From the NCBI RefSeq assembly GCF_019285735.1, contig NZ_CP079107.1:2170001-2234000 (forward strand): a stretch of 64,000 nucleotides of DNA. The letters run 5' to 3'. Below are positions 1 through 8,916 of this stretch, in pieces. Each line of letters starts with the position of its first letter. Within the stretch, counting starts at the first letter, position 1. This stretch comes from Paeniglutamicibacter sp. Y32M11. GTDB taxonomy: Bacteria; Actinomycetota; Actinomycetes; Actinomycetales; Micrococcaceae. Under the pieces are notes generated by a model, which had not been told where the DNA came from, ran no database searches, and saw only the letters and a program-made list of their open reading frames with translations. The position numbers and the translations under genes were made by a program.

Positions 1-111
1 CGCATTGGGCAATAGCTCTCCCACGATGCGCAGATGGGCGCTCGAGGAGATGGGGAGAAATTCTGTCAGACCCTGGATCAGCCCTAAGAAGGCCGCTTCA
101 AACCAATTCAC
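1..111 (-). CDS. uppP: Undecaprenyl-diphosphatase UppP/BacA, N-terminal part (cut by window edge)
   Basis: The first 37 residues are visible on the minus strand, beginning at a GTG at 111. They contain the UppP/BacA signature [13 protein letters not shown], with the catalytic-region Glu at residue 17 and the Ser-rich motif at residues 20-25. The family is an integral membrane enzyme that dephosphorylates undecaprenyl diphosphate, recycling the lipid carrier for peptidoglycan synthesis. A TAGTGT hexamer lies 6 nt before the GTG with no Shine-Dalgarno, which suggests a leaderless start. The remaining sequence, about 240 residues in the family, lies outside the window. Confidence 0.9.
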   Translation of the reverse strand, partial: MNWFEAAFLGLIQGLTEFLPISSSAHLRIVGELLPNA

Positions 112-244
112 GGTTCGACACTACTGCACAGCAGCTTCTCAATACCCATTGGCGCTCCCGACGGAGGTGAACTTCATACCCAGGTATTGGTGCCTCGACA
201 TGGAGTTTTTGCCGCTTGCGCTTGATCCTCAGCGAGTCTTCACG

Positions 245-496
245 CTAGCCGGATTTGGAGTCCTCGTCCACGTCATAGGGGTCATCGTCGTCGTCCTCAT
301 CGGTAATGGTGAGCGGCAGAAACTCCTCATACGCCTCGTATAACGAGTCCTCATACTCCTCAAAGGCGTCGGCCACGGCCAGGAACGCGGCACTGATGGA
401 CGCATCTTGAGCGCCACGTTTCCCCGACACAGCCGAAAGGTGTTCTTCGAGACAGCTGATCAATACACTGAGGGCTACACGCGGATCTGTACTCAT
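245..496 (-). CDS. Small acidic protein of unknown function
   Basis: This is an 83-residue protein starting MSTDPR at 496. It has a helical N-terminal half and a very acidic C-terminus (a run of Asp near residues 69-73). I do not recognise a domain. It resembles short conserved acidic proteins of Arthrobacter relatives, from memory only. The upstream in-frame extension to 643 overlaps the divergent gene and is unlikely. It is divergent from the DUF5703 gene (42-nt gap) and lies upstream of uppP on the same strand. An acidic tail may bind a basic or nucleic-acid-binding partner, but that is inference. Confidence 0.7.
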   Translation of the reverse strand: MSTDPRVALSVLISCLEEHLSAVSGKRGAQDASISAAFLAVADAFEEYEDSLYEAYEEFLPLTITDEDDDDDPYDVDEDSKSG

Positions 497-538
497 GTGA
501 TTGACGTTACAGGCACAAGCCACACTATGGACAGGGTC

Positions 539-793
539 ATGATCGAAAAGAAGATAGCTATCCCCCACCCCGTAGATCAAATGCCCGGGGACCCCGAACA
601 CCGTTATGAATACCTCATCATCACCGCACGCCCCGGCGAGCATCGTTCGGTAGCCCGAGCGGCACTACGCGAGCATTCGGAATACGGGAAGTGGGAACTG
701 GTACGCACCTGCCTCTACGACGGCGGCGGGCAGAAGTACTGGTTACGCCGACGAGTCATGCGCGTAAAACCGACGCTGAATATCCGCGCCTAA
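539..793 (+). CDS. DUF5703 family protein
   Basis: This is an 84-residue protein whose core EYLIITARPGEHRSVARAAL, followed by HSEYGKWEL and a C-terminal RRRVMRV, matches the DUF5703 family of short actinobacterial proteins of unknown function. The start is uncertain. ATG 539 has a weak purine stretch upstream (GGACAGGG); ATG 527 in the same frame is the alternative. The reading frame stays open back to 407, but that part overlaps the divergent gene. No membrane segment or signal peptide is visible. Confidence 0.75.
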   Translation: MIEKKIAIPHPVDQMPGDPEHRYEYLIITARPGEHRSVARAALREHSEYGKWELVRTCLYDGGGQKYWLRRRVMRVKPTLNIRA

Positions 794-831
794 GACCTCT
801 CACCCCACCGACGATCGGGTGCCAAGGGCCG

Positions 832-2025
832 CTAACCGCGTGGAGGACCGAGCAGCCAGGACGCCACGGTGGAATGCGCCGATTCGGCATCCGAGGGGTG
901 ATACAGGCTGGCCAGGGCATCACGGTAGAGCCGTTCGAGCTCCGAGCCGCGGAAGTATTGCCCGCCGCCGGAAACCTTAGCGGCGATGTCCATGCAGGAA
1001 CGTGCAGCGTCTCCCGCCTGGGTGCGCAACGTGACCAACCGCGGGAACCAGGACGGGCCGTGATCAACCAGGTCATCAAGATCCCGTGTGGTCAGTCGCA
1101 GCATGGCATCAAGTTTGAGAATCTCCATCCCCGCATTGGCCACCTGCCAGCGAATGTCCGGGTCCTGGTCATAAGCGCGTCCTGCGTTTTTCAGCGAGGT
1201 GCGCCGGGCCGGGTTGGTCGCGGCCAGCTGCATGCCACGTTCGGCCAGACCCACATAGACGGATGCGGTTAGCGAAAGGAATGCGGCGAAGATGCCAAAG
1301 ATCAGCGGATCCGCCACCGGGCCCACCGGCAGGATGCTGTGAATGTCTTCGGCTTTTACGCGCGCATTGCTCAGAATGGTGGTGTTCGACTGCGTGGCAC
1401 GCATGCCCAGCGTGTTCCAGTTATCCGGAATTTCAATCCCGGAAGCATCTCGGTGCAAAAAGCCGTGGACGAGCTTGGGCTCCTCCGTGCTTGAGTCCTT
1501 GCCAAAGACTCCCAGCCGCGTCCATACCGGTGCCAACGAGGTAAAGACCTTCACGCCACTGAATGCATAGGATCCGTCGGGCGCCGGCACAGCGCGCGTC
1601 ACCGAGTCGAAGAGGACCTCGTCATTCCCGGCCTCCGAGACTCCAAAGGCCATCACCTCACCGTTGGCCACCCAATCGAGAACCGTTTCCAGGCGCCGAT
1701 CTCCCCGGGCGCCCAACAGAGTGGCCACCCCGGTCCAGACCAGATGCATGTTCACGGCCAGAGCGGTGGCCGGGGCGTAGGACCCGAGCAAGCGTTGAGC
1801 GCTTGTCATCTGTTCCATGCCCCAGCCAAGGCCGCCCCGGGCCACCGGCAGCATGGCCTTGAGATACCCCACCTCAGTGAGTTCCTCGAAATCGTCAACG
1901 CAGAAGGTGTTCTCCGCATCGTAGCCAGCTGCTCGAGAGCGAAACCGCTCGAGCAGGGTGGTATCAAGGACCTCGTGGATGGATTTCACGTGTGTCTTCA
2001 CTTCCTGTCCCCCGGCCTGTGGCAT
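832..2025 (-). CDS. Acyl-CoA dehydrogenase family flavoprotein
   Basis: This 397-residue protein has the acyl-CoA dehydrogenase fold: a helical N-domain, a middle beta domain with MAFGVSEAGNDEV and GVKVFTSLA, and a C-terminal four-helix domain of the DszC-like type 2 kind. The family oxidises acyl-CoA thioesters with FAD, or acts as flavin-dependent monooxygenases; the substrate cannot be read from sequence. It lies 26 nt downstream of the M20 peptidase on the same strand. The start is ambiguous: ATG 2025 or an in-frame GTG at 2001 with GGGGGA at good spacing upstream. The gene converges on the DUF5703 gene. Confidence 0.85.
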   Translation of the reverse strand: MPQAGGQEVKTHVKSIHEVLDTTLLERFRSRAAGYDAENTFCVDDFEELTEVGYLKAMLPVARGGLGWGMEQMTSAQRLLGSYAPATALAVNMHLVWTGVATLLGARGDRRLETVLDWVANGEVMAFGVSEAGNDEVLFDSVTRAVPAPDGSYAFSGVKVFTSLAPVWTRLGVFGKDSSTEEPKLVHGFLHRDASGIEIPDNWNTLGMRATQSNTTILSNARVKAEDIHSILPVGPVADPLIFGIFAAFLSLTASVYVGLAERGMQLAATNPARRTSLKNAGRAYDQDPDIRWQVANAGMEILKLDAMLRLTTRDLDDLVDHGPSWFPRLVTLRTQAGDAARSCMDIAAKVSGGGQYFRGSELERLYRDALASLYHPSDAESAHSTVASWLLGPPRG

Positions 2026-2051
2026 GGGACGCCCACGAGGGGGTGTGATGG

Positions 2052-3377
2052 TTAGTAGTTGGTCAGTAGATCGCGCAGCACCCGGGTGCCGAACTTTAGC
2101 GAGTCCACCGGAACTCGCTCATCAACGCCGTGGAACATGCCGGTGAAGTCCAATTCGGCAGGCAGCCGCAGCGGGGCGAATCCATAGCCCGTCACACCCA
2201 ATCGGGCCAGGGACTTGTTGTCGGTTCCGCCGGAGAGCATGTAGGGAAGGACTACCGCCTCGGGATCCTCACGGTTGAGCGAGGCGACCATGGAATCAAC
2301 GAGGTTTCCGGCGAAGGGCACCTCGAGGGCTCGGTCCAGGTGCAGGGCACTGAGTTCAACGTCGGGGCCGGCGAGCCGGCGTAGGGTCTCCATGACCGCA
2401 TCGTGCTGTCCGGGCAAGGTGCGGACATCAAGTAGGGCCTCGGCGGCACCGGGAATGACATTGTGCTTGTATCCGGCGGACAGCACCGTGGGGTTGGCCG
2501 TATTTTGCAGGGTGGCACCAACAAAGCGAGCAACATTCCCCAGCTCGGCCAGCAACACCTGTGGGTTATCGTCGGTGAATTCGATCCCGGTCATGTTTGA
2601 GACACCCTCGAGGAAGCCGCGCGTGGTGTCGGTGTAAGAAATCGGCCAATCGTGTTCGCCGATGCGGGTAATGGCTGCGGCCAATCGCGTGACGGCATTT
2701 TCCTCGTTGATCTGGGAACCGTGTCCGGCGCGGCCGGCGGCGGTGAGCTGAAGCCAGGCGATGCCCTTTTCGGCGGTCTGGAGCAAATAGGCGCGTTTGC
2801 CCGCGATGGTGGCGGAGAACCCGCCCACCTCGCTGATGGCCTCGGTGGCACCGTCAAAGAGTTCGGGGTGGTTCTCCACCATCCAGCGTGCACCGTAATC
2901 GCCTCCGGCCTCTTCATCGGCGAAGAACGCGAAGATCAGATCGCGACGCGGGCGGGTGCCGGTCCGCTGCATTTCGCGCAGGACCGCAAGAATCATCGCA
3001 TCCATGTCTTTCATGTCTACGGCGCCACGGCCCCAAATCATGCCGTCCTTGATCTCGGCACCAAAGGGATCAACCGACCATTCATCCTTAAGGGCCGGAA
3101 CCACGTCCAGGTGGCCATGGACAATCAGGGCCGGCAATGACTTGTCGGTTCCCTCGATGCGCGTAACGACATTGGCACGTCCCTGAGCTGATTCCAGGAC
3201 CGTGGCATCAAGGCCGGCCTCCGAGATCAGCCCGGCAACATACTCCGCTGCCTTGCGCTCCCCCGCGCCTTCGTTGTTGCCATAGTTCGTGGTATCAATG
3301 CGAATGAGGGCCTGGCAGATGTCTGCGACCTCATCCTCGGCGATGAGCGTGTCCGGGGTTTTCTGCGCTGCTGACAT
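2052..3377 (-). CDS. M20 family metallopeptidase (ArgE/DapE/CPG2 type)
   Basis: This 441-residue protein carries the M20 signatures HGHLDVVP (first metal His and catalytic Asp), GRGAVDMKD (bridging Asp) and ADEEAGG (catalytic Glu and metal ligand). The central dimerisation domain runs from about residue 190 to 320. The family cleaves amide bonds of small peptides or acylated amino acids using two zinc ions in the cytoplasm; the substrate is not assignable. ATG 3377 is chosen because AAGGA precedes it by 7 nt; a longer frame to 3515 runs into the terminator region and lacks support. It is probably co-transcribed with the acyl-CoA dehydrogenase gene. Confidence 0.88.
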   Translation of the reverse strand: MSAAQKTPDTLIAEDEVADICQALIRIDTTNYGNNEGAGERKAAEYVAGLISEAGLDATVLESAQGRANVVTRIEGTDKSLPALIVHGHLDVVPALKDEWSVDPFGAEIKDGMIWGRGAVDMKDMDAMILAVLREMQRTGTRPRRDLIFAFFADEEAGGDYGARWMVENHPELFDGATEAISEVGGFSATIAGKRAYLLQTAEKGIAWLQLTAAGRAGHGSQINEENAVTRLAAAITRIGEHDWPISYTDTTRGFLEGVSNMTGIEFTDDNPQVLLAELGNVARFVGATLQNTANPTVLSAGYKHNVIPGAAEALLDVRTLPGQHDAVMETLRRLAGPDVELSALHLDRALEVPFAGNLVDSMVASLNREDPEAVVLPYMLSGGTDNKSLARLGVTGYGFAPLRLPAELDFTGMFHGVDERVPVDSLKFGTRVLRDLLTNY

Positions 3378-3516
3378 GGGGCATCCTTCGGCGGAGGGTT
3401 CGTAGGTGACGTTCTCCCCCACCCTATCGAGGTTCCCTAGTGCAGCGCGAGGCCCGGGACGTGGAACGTCACCGGCGACCGCAAAGTCATCGCGAGACCG
3501 GTGCCGCGCAAACATA

Positions 3517-3554
3517 GAAAAACCCCCGACCTGACTTTCGTCTGGTCGGGGGTC
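3517..3554 (-). terminator. Intrinsic terminator after tRNA-Leu
   Basis: Arms CCCCCGACC (3523-3531) and GGTCGGGGG (3544-3552) are perfectly complementary. On the minus strand they are followed by a run of five T residues. It lies just downstream of the tRNA-Leu gene and separates it from the peptidase gene. Confidence 0.85.
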
Positions 3555-3561
3555 TCATCTG

Positions 3562-3644
3562 TGCGAAGGAGGGGACTTGAACCCCCACCCACTTACGTGG
3601 ACTAGCACCTCAAGCTAGCGCGTCTACCATTCCGCCACCCTCGC
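3562..3644 (-). tRNA. tRNA-Leu (anticodon GAG)
   Basis: This is an 83-nt cloverleaf. The acceptor arms GCGAGGG and CCTTCGC pair with one G-U, and the discriminator is A. The anticodon stem CTAGC/GCTAG encloses TTGAGGT, giving anticodon GAG. A long variable arm (CCACGTAAGTGG) and the T-arm GGTTCAAGTCC are typical of class II leucine tRNA. CCA is not encoded. It reads CUC and CUU codons. Confidence 0.95.
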
Positions 3645-4009
3645 TGGTGGCCGCTACTCCGGTGAAGTTCGTGAAGAACTTTGTTTCCGTTGTCCGCGGC
3701 GAGATAAGACTCTAGCACGGGTTTGGCGCACAGTTCAATTCGAGGGGTACTTTGAGCAAAAACCCCCTATTTACAAGGGTATTTGCGGTTTTTGAGGGTC
3801 GAAATCGGGTGTTTGCACCAAATCTGTGACCAGCGTCATATCCAAAGCGTGAAAAGTGCTGTTCGGGAGCCTCACAGGCGATCCTCGCGACTCCCGGGTG
3901 CAGCTACGTAGGATGGTGGTGCTGGCCCATACCTTCGTTACCGCGGAGCGCAGTGGCATCAGCGCCATATCCACCCCTGTTCACATTCGTAGGCGGCCAG
4001 AAACTCCCC
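3645..4009. other. Divergent intergenic region between tRNA-Leu and mshA
   Basis: No gene is visible in this roughly 365-nt gap. It holds the tRNA-Leu promoter on the minus strand and, on the plus strand, a TAGGAT hexamer at 3909-3914 that could be the mshA -10 element, with about 90 nt of leader to the mshA start. The stretch 3740-3800 is relatively A+T rich. Confidence 0.6.
3709..3738 (-). promoter_or_regulatory. Candidate sigma-70-type promoter of tRNA-Leu
   Basis: Read on the minus strand, TTGAAC (3733-3738) and TAGAGT (3709-3714) are separated by 18 nt, about 65 nt upstream of the mature tRNA 5' end. Both hexamers are close to the actinobacterial housekeeping consensus. Confidence 0.5.
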
Positions 4010-5218
4010 ATGTCTGAATCTTCAGCACTCCCCCAGCGCGTCGCGATGATCTCCCTACACACTTCCCCACTGGAACAACCCGGATCCGGGGATGCCGGTG
4101 GAATGAACGTCTACATCCGACATTTGGCCCTGGCCCTCGCCGCACGCGGAGTCCACGTAGACATCTTCGTTCGTGGGGCGAGCACCACCACTGTCACAGG
4201 AATCGGTGACGGCGTCACCTGCCACGAGGTTCAGGCGGGTCCACTGGGAAAACTCAGCAAGGAGCACCTTGCCGAGCATCTTCCCGCCGTAGCACTGGCG
4301 ATCCAGCACTACGCCGCCAACTTTGCCCCCTACGACGTCATTCATTCGCACTATTGGCTCTCCGGGGTTGTTGGGTTGGAGCTGAGCGAGGCGTGGAAGG
4401 TGCCGCTGGTGCACACCATGCACACCATGGGAAAGGTCAAGAAGCTCTCGGCCGACACCGAGGAGTCAAGTGCTCGGATTCGAGGCGAAATGCTGATTTG
4501 TGCCGAGGCGGCGCGGCTCACCGCAAATACTCCGGCCGAGATTCAGGAGCTTGTTGATTTATACGGGGCAGAGCTGCACAACGTCGACATCGTTGAACCC
4601 GGCGTGGATCTCACGACGTTCCACCCCGGGGTATGTGCGGCTCGGCAGTCCATCCCTAATTCGCTGCGCGTTGTTTTTGCCGGACGCATCCAGAAACTTA
4701 AGGGACCACAAATCCTGGTTCGCGCGCTAGGGATTCTGTCCCGGGAACGAGAGGAACTCGACGTGAAACTTTCGGTGATTGGCGCACGCTCGGGGTCAAA
4801 GGAATTGAATCTGCAAAAACTGGTGGAGGCCGAGGGTGTTGAACACCTGGTGCGTTTCTCCCTGCCGATGCCCGCAGCTCATCTGGCCAAGGCGTTCCGG
4901 GGCGCAGATGTCGTCGCGGTGCCCTCCTACAGCGAGTCCTTTGGCCTGGTCGCATTGGAAGCACAAGCCTGTGGCACTCCGGTGCTGGCCCGCCGCGTTG
5001 GTGGTCTGCCGCACGCTGTGCGAGACGGACAGACGGGGATCTTGGTTGATGAGGCCGATCCGGTCACCTGGGCCAAGGCCCTGGCCTTGCTGGCCACCGA
5101 TGAGCCATTACGTTCCATGCTGGGTGAAAACGCGGCGGCATTTGCTGCGGATCATGGTTGGGAAAAGACTGCCGCAGCGGCCATCAACTCCTATGTTCGC
5201 GCGCTCGAGGACAACTAG
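4010..5218 (+). CDS. mshA: D-inositol-3-phosphate glycosyltransferase (mycothiol biosynthesis)
   Basis: This 402-residue GT-B, GT4-family enzyme carries GDAGGMNVYI near residue 30, the HSHYWLSG stretch, and the EX7E motif in ESFGLVALEAQACGTPV, all typical of MshA. It transfers GlcNAc from UDP-GlcNAc to inositol-3-phosphate, the first committed step of mycothiol synthesis in the cytoplasm. ATG 4010 gives the usual N-terminus; 19 extra codons upstream (to 3953) are open but lack support. It is monocistronic here, followed by a long hairpin. Confidence 0.93.
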   Translation: MSESSALPQRVAMISLHTSPLEQPGSGDAGGMNVYIRHLALALAARGVHVDIFVRGASTTTVTGIGDGVTCHEVQAGPLGKLSKEHLAEHLPAVALAIQHYAANFAPYDVIHSHYWLSGVVGLELSEAWKVPLVHTMHTMGKVKKLSADTEESSARIRGEMLICAEAARLTANTPAEIQELVDLYGAELHNVDIVEPGVDLTTFHPGVCAARQSIPNSLRVVFAGRIQKLKGPQILVRALGILSREREELDVKLSVIGARSGSKELNLQKLVEAEGVEHLVRFSLPMPAAHLAKAFRGADVVAVPSYSESFGLVALEAQACGTPVLARRVGGLPHAVRDGQTGILVDEADPVTWAKALALLATDEPLRSMLGENAAAFAADHGWEKTAAAAINSYVRALEDN

Positions 5219-5276
5219 CCCGCGGTGAAGGTCAACTCCGTGCTCATCAGTGACTCGGACGGTGCCGGGTATGGCT

Positions 5277-5314
5277 CAGGTGGCTCGCCCGATTTTCTGC
5301 GGGCGAGCCACCTG
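5277..5314 (+). terminator. Long perfect hairpin downstream of mshA
   Basis: Fourteen-base arms beginning CAGGTGGCTCGCCC are perfectly complementary across a 10-nt loop (5291-5300). There is no T-run after the stem, so this may be a U-tract-less terminator or an RNA-stabilising hairpin between convergent mshA and the MaoC gene. Confidence 0.6.
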
Positions 5315-5354
5315 TGGGTGCCGCCGAGTGCTCAAATATTGATGCAGTTGAGGC

Positions 5355-6242
5355 TCAGGCCAATGGCGTCACAGTTCCATTGAAATGCGGTTTGCCGCTA
5401 CGTGATCCCCACCCGCTGAACGCAGTGTTGTCGACTCCGTCCGTGATGGCGACGTCAACCGTGGAAGGCAGGAATACCGGGGTTGCAAAGCTGATCTCCC
5501 ACGCGTAGCCAGTCCCGTGCGGCGCGGCGCCGGCAAGCGCCCGACCGGCCAGGTACATGCCGTGCGCGATGGCGCTCTTCATGCCCAATACCTTGGCGGA
5601 TGGTGCCGAGAGATGGATCGGGTTGTAGTCCCCCAAAACGGCCGCGTATTCACGTCCCGTTGCGGCACCCAACCGCCATGAGGCGGTACGCGTTGGATGG
5701 GTGAACTCCTGGTGTGGTTGAGCTTTGTCACTTGGTCGCTCGCCCAGGAACACGCCCCGCGCCAGATAGGTTGAGACCGAGCGCCAGACAACTTCGGTAC
5801 CGTCGCTGACCTCTACCAGTAGATCAATTTGGGTTCCCGCGCGGTGGCCGCGCAAGTTCTGTGCGTGGGCCACCGCCGAAAGCGCCGCAGACGGAGCAAT
5901 CGGCACGAGGTGCGTGACCGCGTTACTCAGGTGCACCATGCCCAGCAGTGGCAGGGGGAAGTCCTCACGGACCAGCACCGACATGGCCAGCGGGAAAACG
6001 ATCCCGTGCACAAACACGCTGGGGAGTTCATCACGTACGGTGTCCCCCATCAACCGCTGGTAGTCCACCAACTTCTGCCCATCGATGGGCAGACGCTCCA
6101 GCCGATGCTCAACCTGGGGCACCGCCCGGGCCGCGGGTTTGCTACCGGGCAGCAACTCACGCAATTTTCCCGCCGCCGCCTTGGCATAGAGCGAACCCAA
6201 GGATGGAGCGGCCGGCAGGATTAGGGTGCTGAGCTCACTCAT
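5355..6242 (-). CDS. MaoC-like (R)-hydroxyacyl dehydratase, HtdX-like
   Basis: This 295-residue double hotdog-type protein has a C-terminal MaoC hydratase motif: YNPIHLSAPSAKVLGMKSAI followed by AHGMYLAGRAL, with catalytic Asp/His positions as in R-specific hydratases (here the Asp is part of GDYNPIH). It dehydrates 3-hydroxyacyl thioesters in fatty-acid synthesis or turnover. The ATG at 6242 overlaps the stop of the upstream FabG4-type gene by 4 nt (ATGA), so translation is coupled. With FabG4 and FadA2 it reproduces the Rv0241c-Rv0242c-Rv0243 neighbourhood of mycobacteria. Confidence 0.88.
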   Translation of the reverse strand: MSELSTLILPAAPSLGSLYAKAAAGKLRELLPGSKPAARAVPQVEHRLERLPIDGQKLVDYQRLMGDTVRDELPSVFVHGIVFPLAMSVLVREDFPLPLLGMVHLSNAVTHLVPIAPSAALSAVAHAQNLRGHRAGTQIDLLVEVSDGTEVVWRSVSTYLARGVFLGERPSDKAQPHQEFTHPTRTASWRLGAATGREYAAVLGDYNPIHLSAPSAKVLGMKSAIAHGMYLAGRALAGAAPHGTGYAWEISFATPVFLPSTVDVAITDGVDNTAFSGWGSRSGKPHFNGTVTPLA

Positions 6243-7576
6243 GCTCCCACCAACGACTGGCCGCACACCCGCAGGGTGCTTCCGTTGATGCCAGCGGCTG
6301 AATCGGAGGCGAGGAACCCGATGGCCTCGGCAACATCAATCGGCAACCCGCCCTGCATGAGCGAGGGCATGAGCATCCGGGCGACGGTGCGTGTGGCGAC
6401 CGGGATCTTTGCTGTCATCTCGGTTTCGATGAATCCGGGGGCAACGGCATTGATGCTGCCGCCGGCCTCGGCGAAGGCAGCGGCCGAGGCACGCACCATG
6501 CCGATGACGCCACCCTTTGATGCGGCGTAGTTTGACTGCCCGCGATTCCCGGCAATGCCGGAGGTTGAAGCGAGTGAAACAACACGCAGGCCCGGAAGCT
6601 TGGCGGCGAGGAACGCCTCATTCATGGCCAATTGCGAGGAGATGTTCACGGCGATCACCGAGTCCCAGCGTGCCGTGTCCATATTGGCGAGCAACTTATC
6701 CCGGGTGATCCCGGCATTGTGGATGACGATGTCCAGCGAGCCGTGCCGAGAGAGCGCATGCTCAATGATCTTCGCCCCGGCATCCGCGCGGGTGATGTCC
6801 AGCTGCAGGGCGGTGCCCGAAATCTGATTGGCGACCTTGGCCAGGGCGTCCCCGGCTGCCGGGACGTCAACCACTACCACCGTGGCACCGTCGCGGTGCA
6901 GCGTGTTCGCAATGGCCGCACCAATACCGCGAGCGGCTCCCGTAACCACGGCGACCTTGCCGGCCAGCGGTGCCGCCTGCTGCTCGGGTGCCACTCCCGC
7001 ATCGGTGCTGATCGTCAGGAACTGTCCATCAACATAGGCGCTGCGCCCGGAGAGCAAGAAGCGCAGGGCAGCCAGGGCGGAGGGAACCACCGGTGACAGC
7101 TCGCCGGTGAGCACAATGCCGTTGGCGGTGGCGCCACCGCGCAGCTCGCGGCCCACCGAACGAATCGATCCGTCGATGCCCTGACGCACCGCGGCAAGGG
7201 CGGGTGCATCGGTGGCAAGCGCCGGCCGAGAGAAAGACACCACGCGACCTCCCGGTACCAGCCCGCGCAGCGCGGAACCGGCCAAGAGCATCGGCGCGGA
7301 AAGGTCCGCCGGGGTACTGACCTCATCGAGTAGCAAGATGATGGCACCGAGGCGTTCCTGCCCGGCACTGTGTCGGCGAACCTCCAGCCCCCAGCCCAGC
7401 AACACATCGGCCAGCGCCTGCGCGCCGGAAGATTCTCCGAGCAGCAGCACCACACCGGGCACCAACGGTGCCCCCGGCACATGCCGACGCAAGACGGCCG
7501 GTCGCGGCAGGCCAAGAGTGGCGGCGAGCTTCTTGGTGAAGCCGGAATTCACGAGTTCTAGATACTTATCGGCCAT
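6239..7576 (-). CDS. 3-oxoacyl-[ACP/CoA] reductase, FabG4 type (two-domain SDR)
   Basis: This 445-residue protein has an N-terminal degenerate flavodoxin-like domain (about residues 1-200) followed by a complete SDR domain: TGAARGIGAAIANTL, NNAG-equivalent IHNAGITRD, catalytic SNYAASK, and PGFIETEMT. The high-molecular-weight FabG4 family reduces 3-oxoacyl thioesters with NADH. It sits in the middle of the operon, 2 nt downstream of the thiolase gene and overlapping the dehydratase gene. An N-terminal extension in a FabG normally indicates this family rather than housekeeping FabG, which is represented at 42.9 kb. Confidence 0.9.
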   Translation of the reverse strand: MADKYLELVNSGFTKKLAATLGLPRPAVLRRHVPGAPLVPGVVLLLGESSGAQALADVLLGWGLEVRRHSAGQERLGAIILLLDEVSTPADLSAPMLLAGSALRGLVPGGRVVSFSRPALATDAPALAAVRQGIDGSIRSVGRELRGGATANGIVLTGELSPVVPSALAALRFLLSGRSAYVDGQFLTISTDAGVAPEQQAAPLAGKVAVVTGAARGIGAAIANTLHRDGATVVVVDVPAAGDALAKVANQISGTALQLDITRADAGAKIIEHALSRHGSLDIVIHNAGITRDKLLANMDTARWDSVIAVNISSQLAMNEAFLAAKLPGLRVVSLASTSGIAGNRGQSNYAASKGGVIGMVRASAAAFAEAGGSINAVAPGFIETEMTAKIPVATRTVARMLMPSLMQGGLPIDVAEAIGFLASDSAAGINGSTLRVCGQSLVGA

Positions 7577-7578
7577 GA

Positions 7579-8877
7579 TTAGCGCGCCTCAAGAATCGCG
7601 ACGATGCCTTGTCCGCCGGCGGCACAGACGGATATGAGGCCACGGCCCGAGCCCTTTTCGTGCAGCATTTTTGCCAGCGTGGCAACCAGTCGGCCCCCGG
7701 TAGCGGCGAAGGGGTGGCCGGCGGCCAGCGAGGAGCCGTTCACGTTGAGTTTGGAGCGATCGATCGCGCCCAGTGGTGCATCAAGTCCCAACTTGTTCTT
7801 GCAGAAGTCGGCATCTTCCCAGGCGGCCAGGGTGGAAAGCACGGTGCCGGCGAAGGCCTCGTGGATTTCGTAGAAGTCGAAATCCTGCAGGGTGAGGTTG
7901 TTGCGCTCCAGGATGCGGGCGACGGCATAGGCCGGGGCCATCAGTAGGCCCTCGGCGCCATGGACGAAGTCCACCGCTGCCGCCTCAAAGTCAACAAAGT
8001 TGGCCAGCATCGGTAGTTCGTGCTCGCGCGCGTAGTCTTCGGAACCGAGCAGGACCACGGAGGCACCATCGGTGAGCGGGGTGGAGTTTCCCGCGGTCAT
8101 GGTGGCATCGGCCCCCAGGTTCTTACCAAAGGCGGGCTTGAGGCTTGCGAGCTTTTCCAGCGTCGAATCGCCCCGCATGTTGGTGTCCTTGGTGACGCCG
8201 GCGAAGGGCGTGATCAGATCATCAAAGAAGTTGCGCTCGTAGGCGGCGGCCAGGTTCTTGTGGCTGGCCAGGGCCAATTCGTCCTGCGCAACACGGGTGA
8301 TGTTCCACGCCTTGGTGGTGATCGACTGGTGATCACCCATGGACATTCCGGTGCGTGGCTCGCCGGTACCCGGTGCATTGGGCGCCAAGTCGCGGGGGCG
8401 GAACTTGGACAGTGCCTTCAGCTTCGCGCTGGTTGACCGTGCCCGAGAAAGGTCCAGGAGTATCTGCCGCAATCCCTCCGAGACGGCGATGGGCGCGTCC
8501 GAGGTGGTATCAACGCCGCCGCCGATGCCCGAATCCAGCTGGCCCAGCTTGATCTTGTTCGCCAGCGAACCGATGGCTTCCATGCCGGTGGCGCAGGCCA
8601 TTTGCACGTCGTAGGCGGGAGTGTCGGCGGACAGTGAGGTGCCGAGCACGCATTCGCGCATCAAGTTAAAGTCCTTGGAATGCTTCAGTACCGCACCACC
8701 CGAGACGGCGCCGATGCGCTGGCCCTGCAGCCCGAATCGTGCCACGAGGCCATCAAGCGCTGCGGTCAACATGTCCTGATTGCTCGCGCGGGAATACGCG
8801 CCGTTGGACCGGGCGAACGGGATGCGGTTTCCGCCGATGACGACGGCGGGACGGATGCTCTGTGCTGCTTGCGACAT
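7579..8877 (-). CDS. Acetyl-CoA C-acyltransferase (thiolase), FadA2/FadI-like
   Basis: This 432-residue thiolase has the nucleophilic Cys95 in QMACATGME, His388 in GHPFAATGG and the second catalytic Cys418 in SVCAAGGQG. It catalyses thiolytic cleavage of 3-oxoacyl-CoA or the reverse condensation. GAGGAG precedes the ATG by 9 nt. It is the first gene of a three-gene operon (thiolase, FabG4, MaoC) that faces a TetR gene; the palindrome at 8917-8947 lies in its promoter, so control by that regulator is likely. Confidence 0.93.
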   Translation of the reverse strand: MSQAAQSIRPAVVIGGNRIPFARSNGAYSRASNQDMLTAALDGLVARFGLQGQRIGAVSGGAVLKHSKDFNLMRECVLGTSLSADTPAYDVQMACATGMEAIGSLANKIKLGQLDSGIGGGVDTTSDAPIAVSEGLRQILLDLSRARSTSAKLKALSKFRPRDLAPNAPGTGEPRTGMSMGDHQSITTKAWNITRVAQDELALASHKNLAAAYERNFFDDLITPFAGVTKDTNMRGDSTLEKLASLKPAFGKNLGADATMTAGNSTPLTDGASVVLLGSEDYAREHELPMLANFVDFEAAAVDFVHGAEGLLMAPAYAVARILERNNLTLQDFDFYEIHEAFAGTVLSTLAAWEDADFCKNKLGLDAPLGAIDRSKLNVNGSSLAAGHPFAATGGRLVATLAKMLHEKGSGRGLISVCAAGGQGIVAILEAR

Positions 8878-8916
8878 GCTCTATTGCTCCTCGGGGCAGA
8901 TGTGAGATGGATTACT